Translations under genes and position numbers: made by a program
In this document: positions 42,916-51,079 of the stretch, in pieces
How the letters are laid out: every line of letters starts with the position of its first letter
Position numbering within the stretch: position 1 is the first letter of the stretch
Assembly: GCF_000338295.1 (NCBI RefSeq)
Contig: NZ_ANMO01000216.1
Span: forward strand, 310,001 to 374,000
Length of the DNA: 64,000 bases
Direction: 5' to 3'
From: Rhodopirellula europaea 6C
GTDB lineage: Bacteria; Planctomycetota; Planctomycetia; Pirellulales; Pirellulaceae
The notes under the pieces: model-generated
The model's input: the letters and a program-made list of their open reading frames with translations, nothing else
What the model was told of the DNA's origin: nothing
Databases searched by the model: none

Positions 42916-44496
42916 GTGTCGTTCTTGATCGCAGCGACACTTTTGACCCCCCGGCTCTTTTGGTCGTTCCTTTCGGACATTGATCCTTTGAACACGCAAA
43001 GTTTTTTGGAACATCACGGCATCGCTCGCAACCCGTTCGCGGAGGAGGATGCGCAGACCGACCCGGTGTTCAAGCAGCACTGCATCCAAAATGCGTACCA
43101 CCCTGCTTGGGACAAGGTGTATGGGGACCCAACCGAGCCGGCGACGGCGATCATCTTTGGGCCAAAGGGCAGCGGCAAAACCGCGATGCGATTGCAGGTC
43201 GATCGGCATCTGGTGCATTTCAATGCCCAGAACCCGGACGGCCGCGTTTACATCATTCGATATGACGACTTCAATCCGTTCCTGGATCACTTCTGCGAAC
43301 GATTGGGACGCCGGGCGTCTCGCAAGCCTGAGAAGGCTCTCGATGCGTGGCGTTTATGGGATCACATGGATGCGATCTTGTGTTTGGGAGTGACCGAACT
43401 GGTCGACCAGGTATTGTTGGAAAGCGATACGCATCGTCCAAAAGCTGACAACGGCAATCGAATCGACACAGCCAAACTCTCCAAGCTCGATCGCAACGAC
43501 GCTCGCGATTTGTTGCTGCTGGCGGCTTCCTACGATCAATCGACCTCGTCGACATTTTCGGGGCGGTTTGAGCAACTGCGCAAGCGATTGGGGTACGCAA
43601 ACTGGACTTCGTCGCTGGATTTCTGGTTCGCGATCGTTTGGTGCGTGCTGGTTGTGGGAGTGTTCGGTTGGTTGTTTTGGGCCTCCGTTGATGACGAAGG
43701 TGTGCGGACATGGAATTGGCTCTGGTTCATTCCGGTGCTGTGCTTCTTTGGCAAACTGCCGTATCTGATTCGTTGGTGCCGCAACCAATTCGCCGCGATG
43801 GGAATTCATCGCCACATGCGGGTTGGAAAACGAGAGACGTCATCGGTTCGCAAGGTCCTGATGCAGTTCCCGGCAAAGGAACTCGCCAGCCAGCCGTTGC
43901 CGCGTTACGACCGAACCGACGACCGCTATGAGTTGCTTCGGAAGTTTCAATCGCTGCTGGGGCGGTTGGGTTTCGACGGCGTGATCGTTTTGATGGACCG
44001 AGTCGATGAGCCTCACATGACGGGTGGAAAGCCCGCGCTGATGCGTCGTTTTGTGTGGCCACTGCTGGACAACAAATTGCTGAAGCACCCCGGGTTGGGG
44101 TTCAAGCTGATGTTGCCCGAAGAGCTTTACCGCGACACCGAACGCGAAACGCGTGAATTTCACGAGCGAGCCCGGTTGGACAAGCAAAACGTCATTCCGG
44201 CTTTCTCGTGGACGGGCGAATCGTTGTATGACCTGACGCGTTCACGCATGATTGCGTGCGCGGCGGAGGGAAAGCATCCCGATCCGAAGGAATTGTTCGA
44301 CGATTCGTTGTCGTATGAGCGGATGCTGACCGCGTTTGAGTCGTTACGAGTGCCCCGGCATTTGTTCCGTTTTTTGTACCGCGTGCTGGCCGAACACTGC
44401 AATCAGTTCACTGATGCGGCCCCCAAGTACAAGATCGACGCATCCACGTTCGAAACTTCCTTGGCGGTTTACGTTCGTGAGATGGAACGGGTATGA
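42916..44496 (+). CDS. P-loop ATPase with two central membrane helices
   Basis: This protein has 526 residues from a GTG at 42916; a TTG at 42988 would give 502. A short NPFAEEDAQTDP lead-in precedes Walker A GPKGSGKT at 82-89. After about 140 residues come two membrane helices (about 235-256 and 266-285), then the second half of the ATPase with Walker B VIVLMDRVDE (356-365). A long helical C-terminal part follows. ATPase motifs separated by a pair of membrane helices recall KAP-family NTPases, where helices are likewise inserted into the P-loop domain. Overall identity to KAP is not evident. It follows the secreted-protein gene at 42300. Function is unknown. Confidence 0.8.
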   Translation: MSFLIAATLLTPRLFWSFLSDIDPLNTQSFLEHHGIARNPFAEEDAQTDPVFKQHCIQNAYHPAWDKVYGDPTEPATAIIFGPKGSGKTAMRLQVDRHLVHFNAQNPDGRVYIIRYDDFNPFLDHFCERLGRRASRKPEKALDAWRLWDHMDAILCLGVTELVDQVLLESDTHRPKADNGNRIDTAKLSKLDRNDARDLLLLAASYDQSTSSTFSGRFEQLRKRLGYANWTSSLDFWFAIVWCVLVVGVFGWLFWASVDDEGVRTWNWLWFIPVLCFFGKLPYLIRWCRNQFAAMGIHRHMRVGKRETSSVRKVLMQFPAKELASQPLPRYDRTDDRYELLRKFQSLLGRLGFDGVIVLMDRVDEPHMTGGKPALMRRFVWPLLDNKLLKHPGLGFKLMLPEELYRDTERETREFHERARLDKQNVIPAFSWTGESLYDLTRSRMIACAAEGKHPDPKELFDDSLSYERMLTAFESLRVPRHLFRFLYRVLAEHCNQFTDAAPKYKIDASTFETSLAVYVREMERV

Positions 44497-44636
44497 CGCT
44501 GGAATGGGAAAAAAGTTAGAATTCGGGTCAGTTTCCTAACCGGATTGATCGATACAATCCGTAAAGTCCACCACTTTTTGCTGGCTCTCTCGCCCGTGCG
44601 GTTGCTTACCGGCAAATTCTCACCCTCTTTTCGATT

Positions 44637-44675
44637 CGACTGAGCTTTCAACTGCCCTTAAGGCAGGCTGAGTCG
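44637..44675 (+). promoter_or_regulatory. Hairpin in the korA leader
   Basis: Outer 9-base arms (44637-44645 and 44667-44675) pair with one mismatch and an inner stem (44652-44656 with 44662-44666) pairs perfectly. The hairpin ends 37 bases before the korA ATG. It may be a terminator for the upstream gene or a leader structure; no family of riboswitch is recognised. Confidence 0.35.
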
Positions 44676-44712
44676 ACCCGCTTGAACGTCCCGAAAGGGC
44701 GATTTCGCATCC

Positions 44713-46596
44713 ATGACCACTTCTACGCCGACCACCAACAAAAAAATCGAATCCGTACCGGGGATCACTGTTCGCTTGTGCGGTGACTCGGGTGACGGAA
44801 TGCAGCTTTTGGGCACGCAGTTGACCAACACCTCGGCGTTGGCAGGCAACGACGTGGCTACCTTCCCCGATTTCCCCGCTGAGATTCGGGCCCCACGGGG
44901 CACCCGGGCTGGGGTTTCTGGGTTCCAGGTTCAATTCGCGAGCGAGGCGATCTTCACGCCCGGCGACACCCTGGACGCTTTGGTGGTGATGAACCCCGCG
45001 GCCATGGTCACCAACATTGGTGATCTTCGCAAAGGCGGAATCCTGATCGCCAACGAAGACGGTTTCAACGAGAAGGAATACAAACTCGCCAAGGTCGAGA
45101 GCAATCCGCTCGAAGCCGACGTGATCGACCAATCTTATCGGGTCGTGAAGGTCGCGATGACCAAGCTGACTCGTGCGGCCGTCGCCGAACACGGTTTGTC
45201 GACCAAGATCGCCGATCGCTGCAAGAACTTCTTCGCGATGGGATTGGTGTACTGGTTGTTCGGGCGTTCGCTCGATCCAACGCTGCGATTCATCGAAGCC
45301 AAATTTGGCAAGAAGCCAGATGTTGCCGCGGCCAACGTGGCGGCTCTTCGTGCCGGTTGGGCGTACGGTGAAACGACCGAAGAATTCAGCGAAAGCTATC
45401 AAGTCGAAGCCGCGGAATTGGAACCGGGCACCTATCGCAACATCATGGGCAACCAAGCCCTGGCGTGGGGTTTGATTGCAGCATCAAAGATCAGCAACAA
45501 AGAGATGTTCTACGGAACGTATCCCATCACGCCCGCCTCGGATATTTTGCATGAGCTGACCAAGTTCAAGAACTTTGGCGTTCGCACGTTTCAAGCCGAA
45601 GACGAAATCGCCGCGATTGGTGCAACCATCGGAGCAGCGTTTGGCGGCACGATGGCGGTCACCGCCAGCAGTGGTCCTGGTATCGCCCTGAAGGGCGAAG
45701 CGATGGGATTGGGCGTGATGTTGGAATTGCCGATGATCGTGATCAACGTTCAACGCGGCGGACCCAGCACCGGATTGCCTACCAAGACCGAGCAAAGCGA
45801 TTTGTTGCAAGTCATGTTCGGCCGCAACGGGGAAGCTCCGATGCCGGTCCTGGCACCACGTTCGCCCGGCGATTGTTTCGCGATGGCCGTGGAAGCATGG
45901 CGGATCGCGACGGAATGCATGGTTCCCGTGATGTTGTTGTCCGATGGTTACATCGCCAACGGCAGTGAGCCATGGAAGATTCCGGACATGGATGAATTGC
46001 CAACAATCAGTTGCAGCCATCCGGAAGAACAAACCGGCGATGGTCCATTCTTGCCGTACGCTCGCAACGAGAATCTGGCACGTCCTTGGGCGATTCCTGG
46101 AACGCCCGAATTGATGCACCGCGTCGGCGGGTTGGAAAAGGAAGATGGCACGGGCAACGTGTCCTACGATCCTGCCAACCACCAACACATGTGCGACACT
46201 CGCGCTGCCAAGGTCGCGAAGATTGCCGAACGGATTCCAGAACAAGATGTCAACGGCGAAACGTCGGGCGATGTCTTGGTGGTTTCTTGGGGCGGAACGT
46301 ATGGTGCCTGCCACACGGCGGTCAATCGTTGTCGCCAAGCCGGTCACTCGGTGTCCCATGCCCACATTCGCTACGTCAATCCGTTGCCTCGCAACATCGG
46401 CACGTTGCTGAAGTCGTTCAAAACGGTCGTCGTGCCGGAATTGAACTCGGGGCAACTGCGAATGCTGCTTCGTGCCGAGTATCTCGTGGACTGCATTGGG
46501 ATCAACAAAATCCAAGGCAAACCGTTTGCTGTTTCCGAATTGGTGGAAGCCATCAGCAAACACACTTCGACGCATTCACAGAGCAAAGCGGGTTAG
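44713..46596 (+). CDS. korA: 2-oxoglutarate:ferredoxin oxidoreductase, alpha subunit (gamma-alpha fusion)
   Basis: This 627-residue protein is the large subunit of a two-subunit 2-oxoacid:acceptor oxidoreductase. The N-terminal 200 residues form the gamma domain, with the GDSGDGMQLLG motif at about 24-34 and FPDFPAEIRAPRGT. The alpha part follows, with YGTYPITPASDI, EDEIAAIGATIGAAFGG and NVQRGGPSTGLPTKTEQ. These fit KorA, which converts 2-oxoglutarate to succinyl-CoA with reduced ferredoxin, or the reverse. Pyruvate or another 2-oxoacid as substrate cannot be excluded from sequence alone. korB starts 74 bases later, and cysK and glutamate dehydrogenase follow. Confidence 0.92.
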   Translation: MTTSTPTTNKKIESVPGITVRLCGDSGDGMQLLGTQLTNTSALAGNDVATFPDFPAEIRAPRGTRAGVSGFQVQFASEAIFTPGDTLDALVVMNPAAMVTNIGDLRKGGILIANEDGFNEKEYKLAKVESNPLEADVIDQSYRVVKVAMTKLTRAAVAEHGLSTKIADRCKNFFAMGLVYWLFGRSLDPTLRFIEAKFGKKPDVAAANVAALRAGWAYGETTEEFSESYQVEAAELEPGTYRNIMGNQALAWGLIAASKISNKEMFYGTYPITPASDILHELTKFKNFGVRTFQAEDEIAAIGATIGAAFGGTMAVTASSGPGIALKGEAMGLGVMLELPMIVINVQRGGPSTGLPTKTEQSDLLQVMFGRNGEAPMPVLAPRSPGDCFAMAVEAWRIATECMVPVMLLSDGYIANGSEPWKIPDMDELPTISCSHPEEQTGDGPFLPYARNENLARPWAIPGTPELMHRVGGLEKEDGTGNVSYDPANHQHMCDTRAAKVAKIAERIPEQDVNGETSGDVLVVSWGGTYGACHTAVNRCRQAGHSVSHAHIRYVNPLPRNIGTLLKSFKTVVVPELNSGQLRMLLRAEYLVDCIGINKIQGKPFAVSELVEAISKHTSTHSQSKAG

Positions 46597-46669
46597 GCGT
46601 TCGCCAATCTGCTCGCTTTCGTCGTCGTTCAACTTTGCCAAAATCATCCCCACACAATCATTCAATCCT

Positions 46670-47683
46670 ATGAATCTTCCTGTCCTTAAGGCCGCTGACT
46701 TCGCCTCCGATCAAGACGTTCGCTGGTGCCCAGGTTGCGGTGACTATTCGATTCTCGCTCAGATGAAAAAGATCCTGCCGGATCTTGGTGTGCCTCGCGA
46801 GAAGACTGTGTTCGTCAGCGGCATCGGTTGCAGTAGCCGATTCCCGTATTACATGAACACCTATGGCATGCACAGCATCCACGGTCGTGCACCAACATTT
46901 GCGACCGGGCTGAAGTCGACCCGCCCCGATTTGATGGTGTGGGTCATCACCGGTGATGGCGATGCGTTGTCGATCGGTGGCAACCACTTCATCCACTGCT
47001 TGCGTCGTAACCTCGACGTCAACATCGTTCTGTTCAACAACCGGATCTATGGTCTGACGAAGGGGCAGTACAGCCCAACCAGCACCGAAGGTCAGGTCAC
47101 CAAGAGCACGCCAATGGGTGCGATCGATCACCCACTGAGTCCTCTGTCCGTGGCATTGGCCGCTGAAGCCACGTTTGTGGCACGTAGCATCGATGCACAC
47201 GTCCAGCACTTGGGCAAAACGCTCAAGGCGGCTGCCGAGCACAAAGGAACATCACTCGTTGAGGTTTATCAAAACTGCAACGTGTTCAACGATGGGGCGA
47301 TGGCTTACGCACAAGAACGCAAACAGCGTGCGGACAACGTGATCGAATTGGAGCACGGCAAGCCGTTGATCTTTGGTGCCGAACGCGACAAGGGTATTCG
47401 CTTGGTCGGCAGCCATCTCGAAGTCGTCAACACCGCTGACGTCCCAGCCGATGATTTGTTGATTCATGATGCACATGATCCGAATCCATCGATCCAAATG
47501 ATGTTGGCACGCATGCGATATCCCGACATGCCAGAACCAATCGGTGTTCTGCGCAGTGTTGCTGGAGTGGCGACGTACAACGATCAAATCAACGAGCAAG
47601 TCACGCAAGCCAAAGCGGCACGCGGCGAAGGCGATCTGTCTAAGCTGTTCCGTAGCGGCGATACATGGGAGGTTACAGCCTGA
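46670..47683 (+). CDS. korB: 2-oxoglutarate:ferredoxin oxidoreductase, beta subunit
   Basis: This 337-residue subunit holds thiamine diphosphate and an Fe-S cluster. The ATG at 46670 gives the usual length; longer in-frame readings overlap korA. The N-terminal WCPGCGDY (about 19-26) and the GIGCSSRFP block supply cluster cysteines. GDGDALSIGGNH is the thiamine-binding motif, followed by NNRIYGLTKGQYSPTS, which is typical of 2-oxoacid:ferredoxin oxidoreductase beta chains. The VEVYQNCNVFND segment holds the late conserved Cys. With korA it makes the complete enzyme. The stop overlaps the cysK start by one base (TGATG), so translation is probably coupled. Confidence 0.93.
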   Translation: MNLPVLKAADFASDQDVRWCPGCGDYSILAQMKKILPDLGVPREKTVFVSGIGCSSRFPYYMNTYGMHSIHGRAPTFATGLKSTRPDLMVWVITGDGDALSIGGNHFIHCLRRNLDVNIVLFNNRIYGLTKGQYSPTSTEGQVTKSTPMGAIDHPLSPLSVALAAEATFVARSIDAHVQHLGKTLKAAAEHKGTSLVEVYQNCNVFNDGAMAYAQERKQRADNVIELEHGKPLIFGAERDKGIRLVGSHLEVVNTADVPADDLLIHDAHDPNPSIQMMLARMRYPDMPEPIGVLRSVAGVATYNDQINEQVTQAKAARGEGDLSKLFRSGDTWEVTA

Positions 47684-48624
47684 TGTCTCGAGGAAAAACT
47701 TTCGACAACATTGCCCGCGCAATCGGTGAAACCCCGATGGTGCAGATCAATCGCTTGGTGCCTTCGGGTGACGCGACGGTCTTCGCCAAGTGCGAGTTCT
47801 TTCAACCGCTCAACAGCGTGAAGGACCGTATCGGCGTGGCGATGATCGAAGCCGGGGAACGTGATGGAAGCATCAATCCCGAAACGCACATCATCGAACC
47901 CACCAGTGGCAACACCGGAATCGCACTCGCGTTTGTTTGTGCTGCAAAAGGCTACAAACTGACGCTCACGATGCCCGAATCGATGTCGGTCGAACGCCGC
48001 GCGTTGCTGCGAGCGATGGGAGCCAACTTGGTTTTGACGCCGGCTGGTGACGGGATGAAGGGAGCGATCACAACGGCTCAAGAGTTGGTCAACCAAACCG
48101 ACAACTCGTTTATGCCACAGCAATTCGAAAACCCATCGAACCCTGCGATCCACGAAGCGACCACCGGCCCTGAAATTTGGGCTGACACGGATGGCAAGAT
48201 CGATGCGATCGTTGCCGGTGTTGGAACGGGTGGAACGATCACCGGTGTGGCCCGTTTCCTGAAGAAACAAAACCCAGACTTCAAAGCATTCGCGGTCGAA
48301 CCAAAACATTCGCCCGTGATCAGTGGCGGCTCGCCCGGCAAGCACCGAATTCAAGGAATTGGAGCAGGTTTCATTCCCGGAAACTTGGACACGTCAATCA
48401 TCGATGACGTTGTCCAGGTCGATGACGAAGATGCTTTCGAATGGGGGCGTCAGCTTGCCAAGCAAGAAGGCATCGTCGCGGGGATCAGTAGCGGTGCGAA
48501 CATGTGGGCGGCTGCTCAGATTGCTGCGCGACCCGAGATGAAGGGCAAGCGTATTGTCACCGTGATGTGCAGCTTAGGTGAACGTTATCTCAGCACGCCG
48601 CTGTTTGGTGACCTAGGTTTGTAG
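47683..48624 (+). CDS. cysK: Cysteine synthase (O-acetylserine sulfhydrylase)
   Basis: This 313-residue PLP enzyme makes cysteine from O-acetylserine and sulfide. The PLP lysine lies in LNSVKDRIG (Lys near 45). The substrate loop TSGNTG is at about 71-76, the phosphate-binding GVGTGGTITG near 181-190, and the late SSGAN near 267. Length is that of CysK. The chosen ATG at 47683 overlaps the korB stop; the longer frame would add six residues from korB. Sulfide would come from a pathway including CysH at 7491, though that gene is far away. Cystathionine beta-synthase-like activity is a less likely alternative. Confidence 0.92.
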   Translation: MSRGKTFDNIARAIGETPMVQINRLVPSGDATVFAKCEFFQPLNSVKDRIGVAMIEAGERDGSINPETHIIEPTSGNTGIALAFVCAAKGYKLTLTMPESMSVERRALLRAMGANLVLTPAGDGMKGAITTAQELVNQTDNSFMPQQFENPSNPAIHEATTGPEIWADTDGKIDAIVAGVGTGGTITGVARFLKKQNPDFKAFAVEPKHSPVISGGSPGKHRIQGIGAGFIPGNLDTSIIDDVVQVDDEDAFEWGRQLAKQEGIVAGISSGANMWAAAQIAARPEMKGKRIVTVMCSLGERYLSTPLFGDLGL

Positions 48625-48655
48625 TGGTGTTTATGTCTGAAAACTGGTAGGCAAC

Positions 48656-49897
48656 ATGAAAGCTTTCGAATCCACGCGGATTTTCTTTGACCAAGCCGCG
48701 GATCGTCTAGAAATTGATCCGGATCTTCGAGAAGCTTTGTTGATGCCTCAGCGTGAGGTGCAGGTCCAAGTGACCATCCGTCTTGATGACGGTCGTCTCG
48801 CGAATTACATCGGATTTCGAGTTCAGCACGATCACAGTCGTGGCCCCATGAAGGGCGGTTTGCGGTTCCATCCCGAAGTCGACTTGGACGAGACTCGCGC
48901 TTTGGCGAGTTTGATGACCTGGAAAACCGCCGTCGTTGATCTGCCATATGGCGGCGCGAAAGGTGGCATCGGAATTGATCCGAGTCAAATGTCGTCGGCA
49001 GAAATTGAACGCCTTACCAGAGCGTTCGTCGATCAGATTCATGATATCGTCGGTCCCGATACCGACATTCCTGCACCGGACATGGGAACGGATCACCAAG
49101 TGATGGCTTGGTTCCGGAACCAGTGGGAAAAGTACCACGGTTTTCATCCCGCTGTGATCACGGGAAAGCCCGTTGAAGAATACGGAGCAAAAGGGCGTGA
49201 GGAAGCGACCGGTCGTGGGGTCGGAACTTTGACAGTCAAGCTATCCAAGCGTTTGGGAATGGATGCTGCAAAGACTCGAGTTGCCATCCAGGGTTTCGGG
49301 AATGTGGGGTCACATGCCGCCAAGTTTTTGCACGACGCTCAGTTTCCGATTGTGGCGGTCTCGGACATCTCAGGTACCTATTACAACGCCGAAGGATTGA
49401 ATATCCCTGAGCTTCTGCGACACAAATTTGCGCACCCGAAGGGATTGCTAGAAGGTTTCGAACGCGCCGAGCATCTGCCGCTCGATGCGTTGCTGAAACT
49501 CGATCATGTTGAGGTGTTGATCCCGGCTGCCCTGGGCGGTGTGATCACGCAAAAGAACGCTCAGGACATCAACGCAAAAGTGATTGTTGAAGCAGCGAAT
49601 GGACCTGTGGATCCAGATGCCGACGCGGCACTTCACGATCGTGGTGTCACGATCCTGCCGGACATTCTCGCGAATGCCGGCGGTGTAACGGTCAGTTACT
49701 TCGAGTGGGTTCAAAACCGACAGCACTACCGATGGCCGCTGGACCGTGTGCGTCAAGAACTTGATCACACGATGAACGAAGCCTTTGAAAGCGTTTGGCA
49801 GATGGCGGCTCAGCACGAAGTGTCGCTCCGAACGGCTGCCTACATGATCGGAATCTCGAGAGTTCGTCGTGCGACGGAACTCGCCGGCTTGGCTTGA
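48656..49897 (+). CDS. Glutamate dehydrogenase (Glu/Leu/Phe/Val dehydrogenase family)
   Basis: This 413-residue enzyme interconverts 2-oxoglutarate plus ammonia and glutamate. The N-terminal substrate domain has RGPMKGGLRFHP (substrate Lys near 64) and the catalytic-Lys block LPYGGAKGGI (near 99-108), with PAPDMGTD holding the catalytic Asp. The Rossmann domain has VAIQGFGNVGSHAAKF, and EAANGPV and NAGGVTVSYFEW lie toward the end. The 413-residue length matches the hexameric class common in archaea and many bacteria. NAD or NADP use is not certain. It is 31 bases after cysK, so KorAB, CysK and this enzyme are probably one transcript. That would place 2-oxoglutarate formation beside ammonia assimilation. 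Confidence 0.92.
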   Translation: MKAFESTRIFFDQAADRLEIDPDLREALLMPQREVQVQVTIRLDDGRLANYIGFRVQHDHSRGPMKGGLRFHPEVDLDETRALASLMTWKTAVVDLPYGGAKGGIGIDPSQMSSAEIERLTRAFVDQIHDIVGPDTDIPAPDMGTDHQVMAWFRNQWEKYHGFHPAVITGKPVEEYGAKGREEATGRGVGTLTVKLSKRLGMDAAKTRVAIQGFGNVGSHAAKFLHDAQFPIVAVSDISGTYYNAEGLNIPELLRHKFAHPKGLLEGFERAEHLPLDALLKLDHVEVLIPAALGGVITQKNAQDINAKVIVEAANGPVDPDADAALHDRGVTILPDILANAGGVTVSYFEWVQNRQHYRWPLDRVRQELDHTMNEAFESVWQMAAQHEVSLRTAAYMIGISRVRRATELAGLA

Positions 49898-49910
49898 TCA
49901 GGTCCCTGCC

Positions 49911-49943
49911 GAACGTTCGCGAAGAGTGCTTCGCGAAACGTTC
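49911..49943. terminator. Hairpin between convergent glutamate dehydrogenase and lipoprotein genes
   Basis: Arms 49911-49924 and 49929-49943 pair over 14 bases with one bulged A and a 4-base AGTG loop, beginning 13 bases after the dehydrogenase stop. The strength and position fit a terminator for that operon. No T-run follows. Confidence 0.6.
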
Positions 49944-50039
49944 CGGTCGGCTGGCTATGAGATTGACGTCAGCGAAATCGGAAGAATGGCATCGCGTTGG
50001 AGGTGATGGGTCGAAACACACCCTGAGTGAACGCAGTGC

Positions 50040-50603
50040 TCACTCCGATGTGACTTCGTTTGCCGGCGGGGCTTCTTCGACTGGCTGAACGAAGAGCATC
50101 ACCTCGGGTTCATCTGCATCGACCTCCAGACTGGGATCCGCTGGTGGTGCCATCGCATCGTATCCCGCTTCCTCAGGGACTTGTCCTTCGGGAGGCGGAA
50201 TCAACTTGAATTCGAAATGATTGCTGCCCTGCTTCACGGTCACGCGAGTCAGGTCGAGGACCGCTCCGTTTGCAATCTTGGGTCGTTCAATCTCCAGCAT
50301 TTCTGCCGGAGATATATCAGCCGCCAATTTGCCCGGCGTCAGTTCATAGCGAATGTCGTGAGTACCAATCTTCGCCCCGGGGACATTTGCTAGGTAGATC
50401 GCTTCGAATTGCCCACTGTCGTTCGTGAAGGCCAGCGATGGACGCCCGCCGGAGACAGGGTGAAATTCGATTGCCATGTTCGGGACCGGCACACCATCAT
50501 GAAAGACTGTGCCGGTCACTTGCCCCAGCTTTGACGATGGTTGTGGTTCACAACCAATCGTCATTAGCAGGCACGATCCAATCGCAATTCGCAGAAGAAT
50601 CAT
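50040..50603 (-). CDS. Small lipoprotein with transthyretin-like/carboxypeptidase regulatory-like fold
   Basis: This 187-residue protein has a lipoprotein signal with lipobox MTIGC (Cys at about 18). One beta-sandwich follows: GQVTGTVFHDGVPVPNMAIEF, then GGRPSLAFTNDSGQFEAIYL and a C-terminal set of strands near NHFEFKLIPPP. This is the CarboxypepD_reg/transthyretin-like pattern (GxVxxDGxPxxxAxVxF, then TDxxGxF) common in planctomycete lipoproteins. The last 60 residues are acidic and Pro-rich. It overlaps the related lipoprotein gene upstream by 4 bases. A role as a surface adaptor or carrier-binding protein is inferred. Confidence 0.85.
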   Translation of the reverse strand: MILLRIAIGSCLLMTIGCEPQPSSKLGQVTGTVFHDGVPVPNMAIEFHPVSGGRPSLAFTNDSGQFEAIYLANVPGAKIGTHDIRYELTPGKLAADISPAEMLEIERPKIANGAVLDLTRVTVKQGSNHFEFKLIPPPEGQVPEEAGYDAMAPPADPSLEVDADEPEVMLFVQPVEEAPPANEVTSE

Positions 50604-51031
50604 CCAGCAACAAACTCAAAGTTGATTTCGTTGCTGCCGTCGACAACTTCGACTTCGCTTGGTTCGATCTTTGTCTTCCCACCCATGTCGGGCTTCTTGG
50701 AAGTTGGAATGAACTCAGCGTCCGGGCTTGCCGGCATAGGAGCGGCAGGACCGTTGATCTCGTAGCGAATGGAATGTTTGCCGACGAGAGCTCCGTCAGT
50801 GTCGGCGGTGAACATCGCACTGTAGCGACCTTCACTGTCCGTCACCGCCATGGATGGTCGCCCACCCTCAGTGGGAACAAACTCAAGTGCGACACCTTCA
50901 ACAGGTTTTCCGTCTTGGGTAACCATCCCCGTGACTTCGCCGATGGGTGGAAGCTCAGGGCCACATCCCGTGATAAAAGTGAGTGCGGCGAGCGTCGCCG
51001 TTCCGGTTAGAAGTCTCGATAACCCATTCAT
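50600..51031 (-). CDS. Small lipoprotein with transthyretin-like fold, paralogue of neighbour
   Basis: This 143-residue lipoprotein has its lipobox FITGC (Cys about 23). The domain shows GEVTGMVTQDGKPVEGVALEFVP, then GGRPSMAVTDSEGRYSAMF, very like the gene downstream (GGRPS followed by the T/S-D-S-G motif in both). Its last strands end at EINFEFVAG, without an acidic tail. The gene lies 48 bases after the DUF1559 gene and overlaps the next lipoprotein gene by 4 bases, so the three form an operon. The pair probably arose by tandem duplication. Confidence 0.86.
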   Translation of the reverse strand: MNGLSRLLTGTATLAALTFITGCGPELPPIGEVTGMVTQDGKPVEGVALEFVPTEGGRPSMAVTDSEGRYSAMFTADTDGALVGKHSIRYEINGPAAPMPASPDAEFIPTSKKPDMGGKTKIEPSEVEVVDGSNEINFEFVAG

Positions 51032-51079
51032 TAAATTAGATTCCTTGGTAGATCTTGATTGGAGCTTAGTCGGGGCGGT

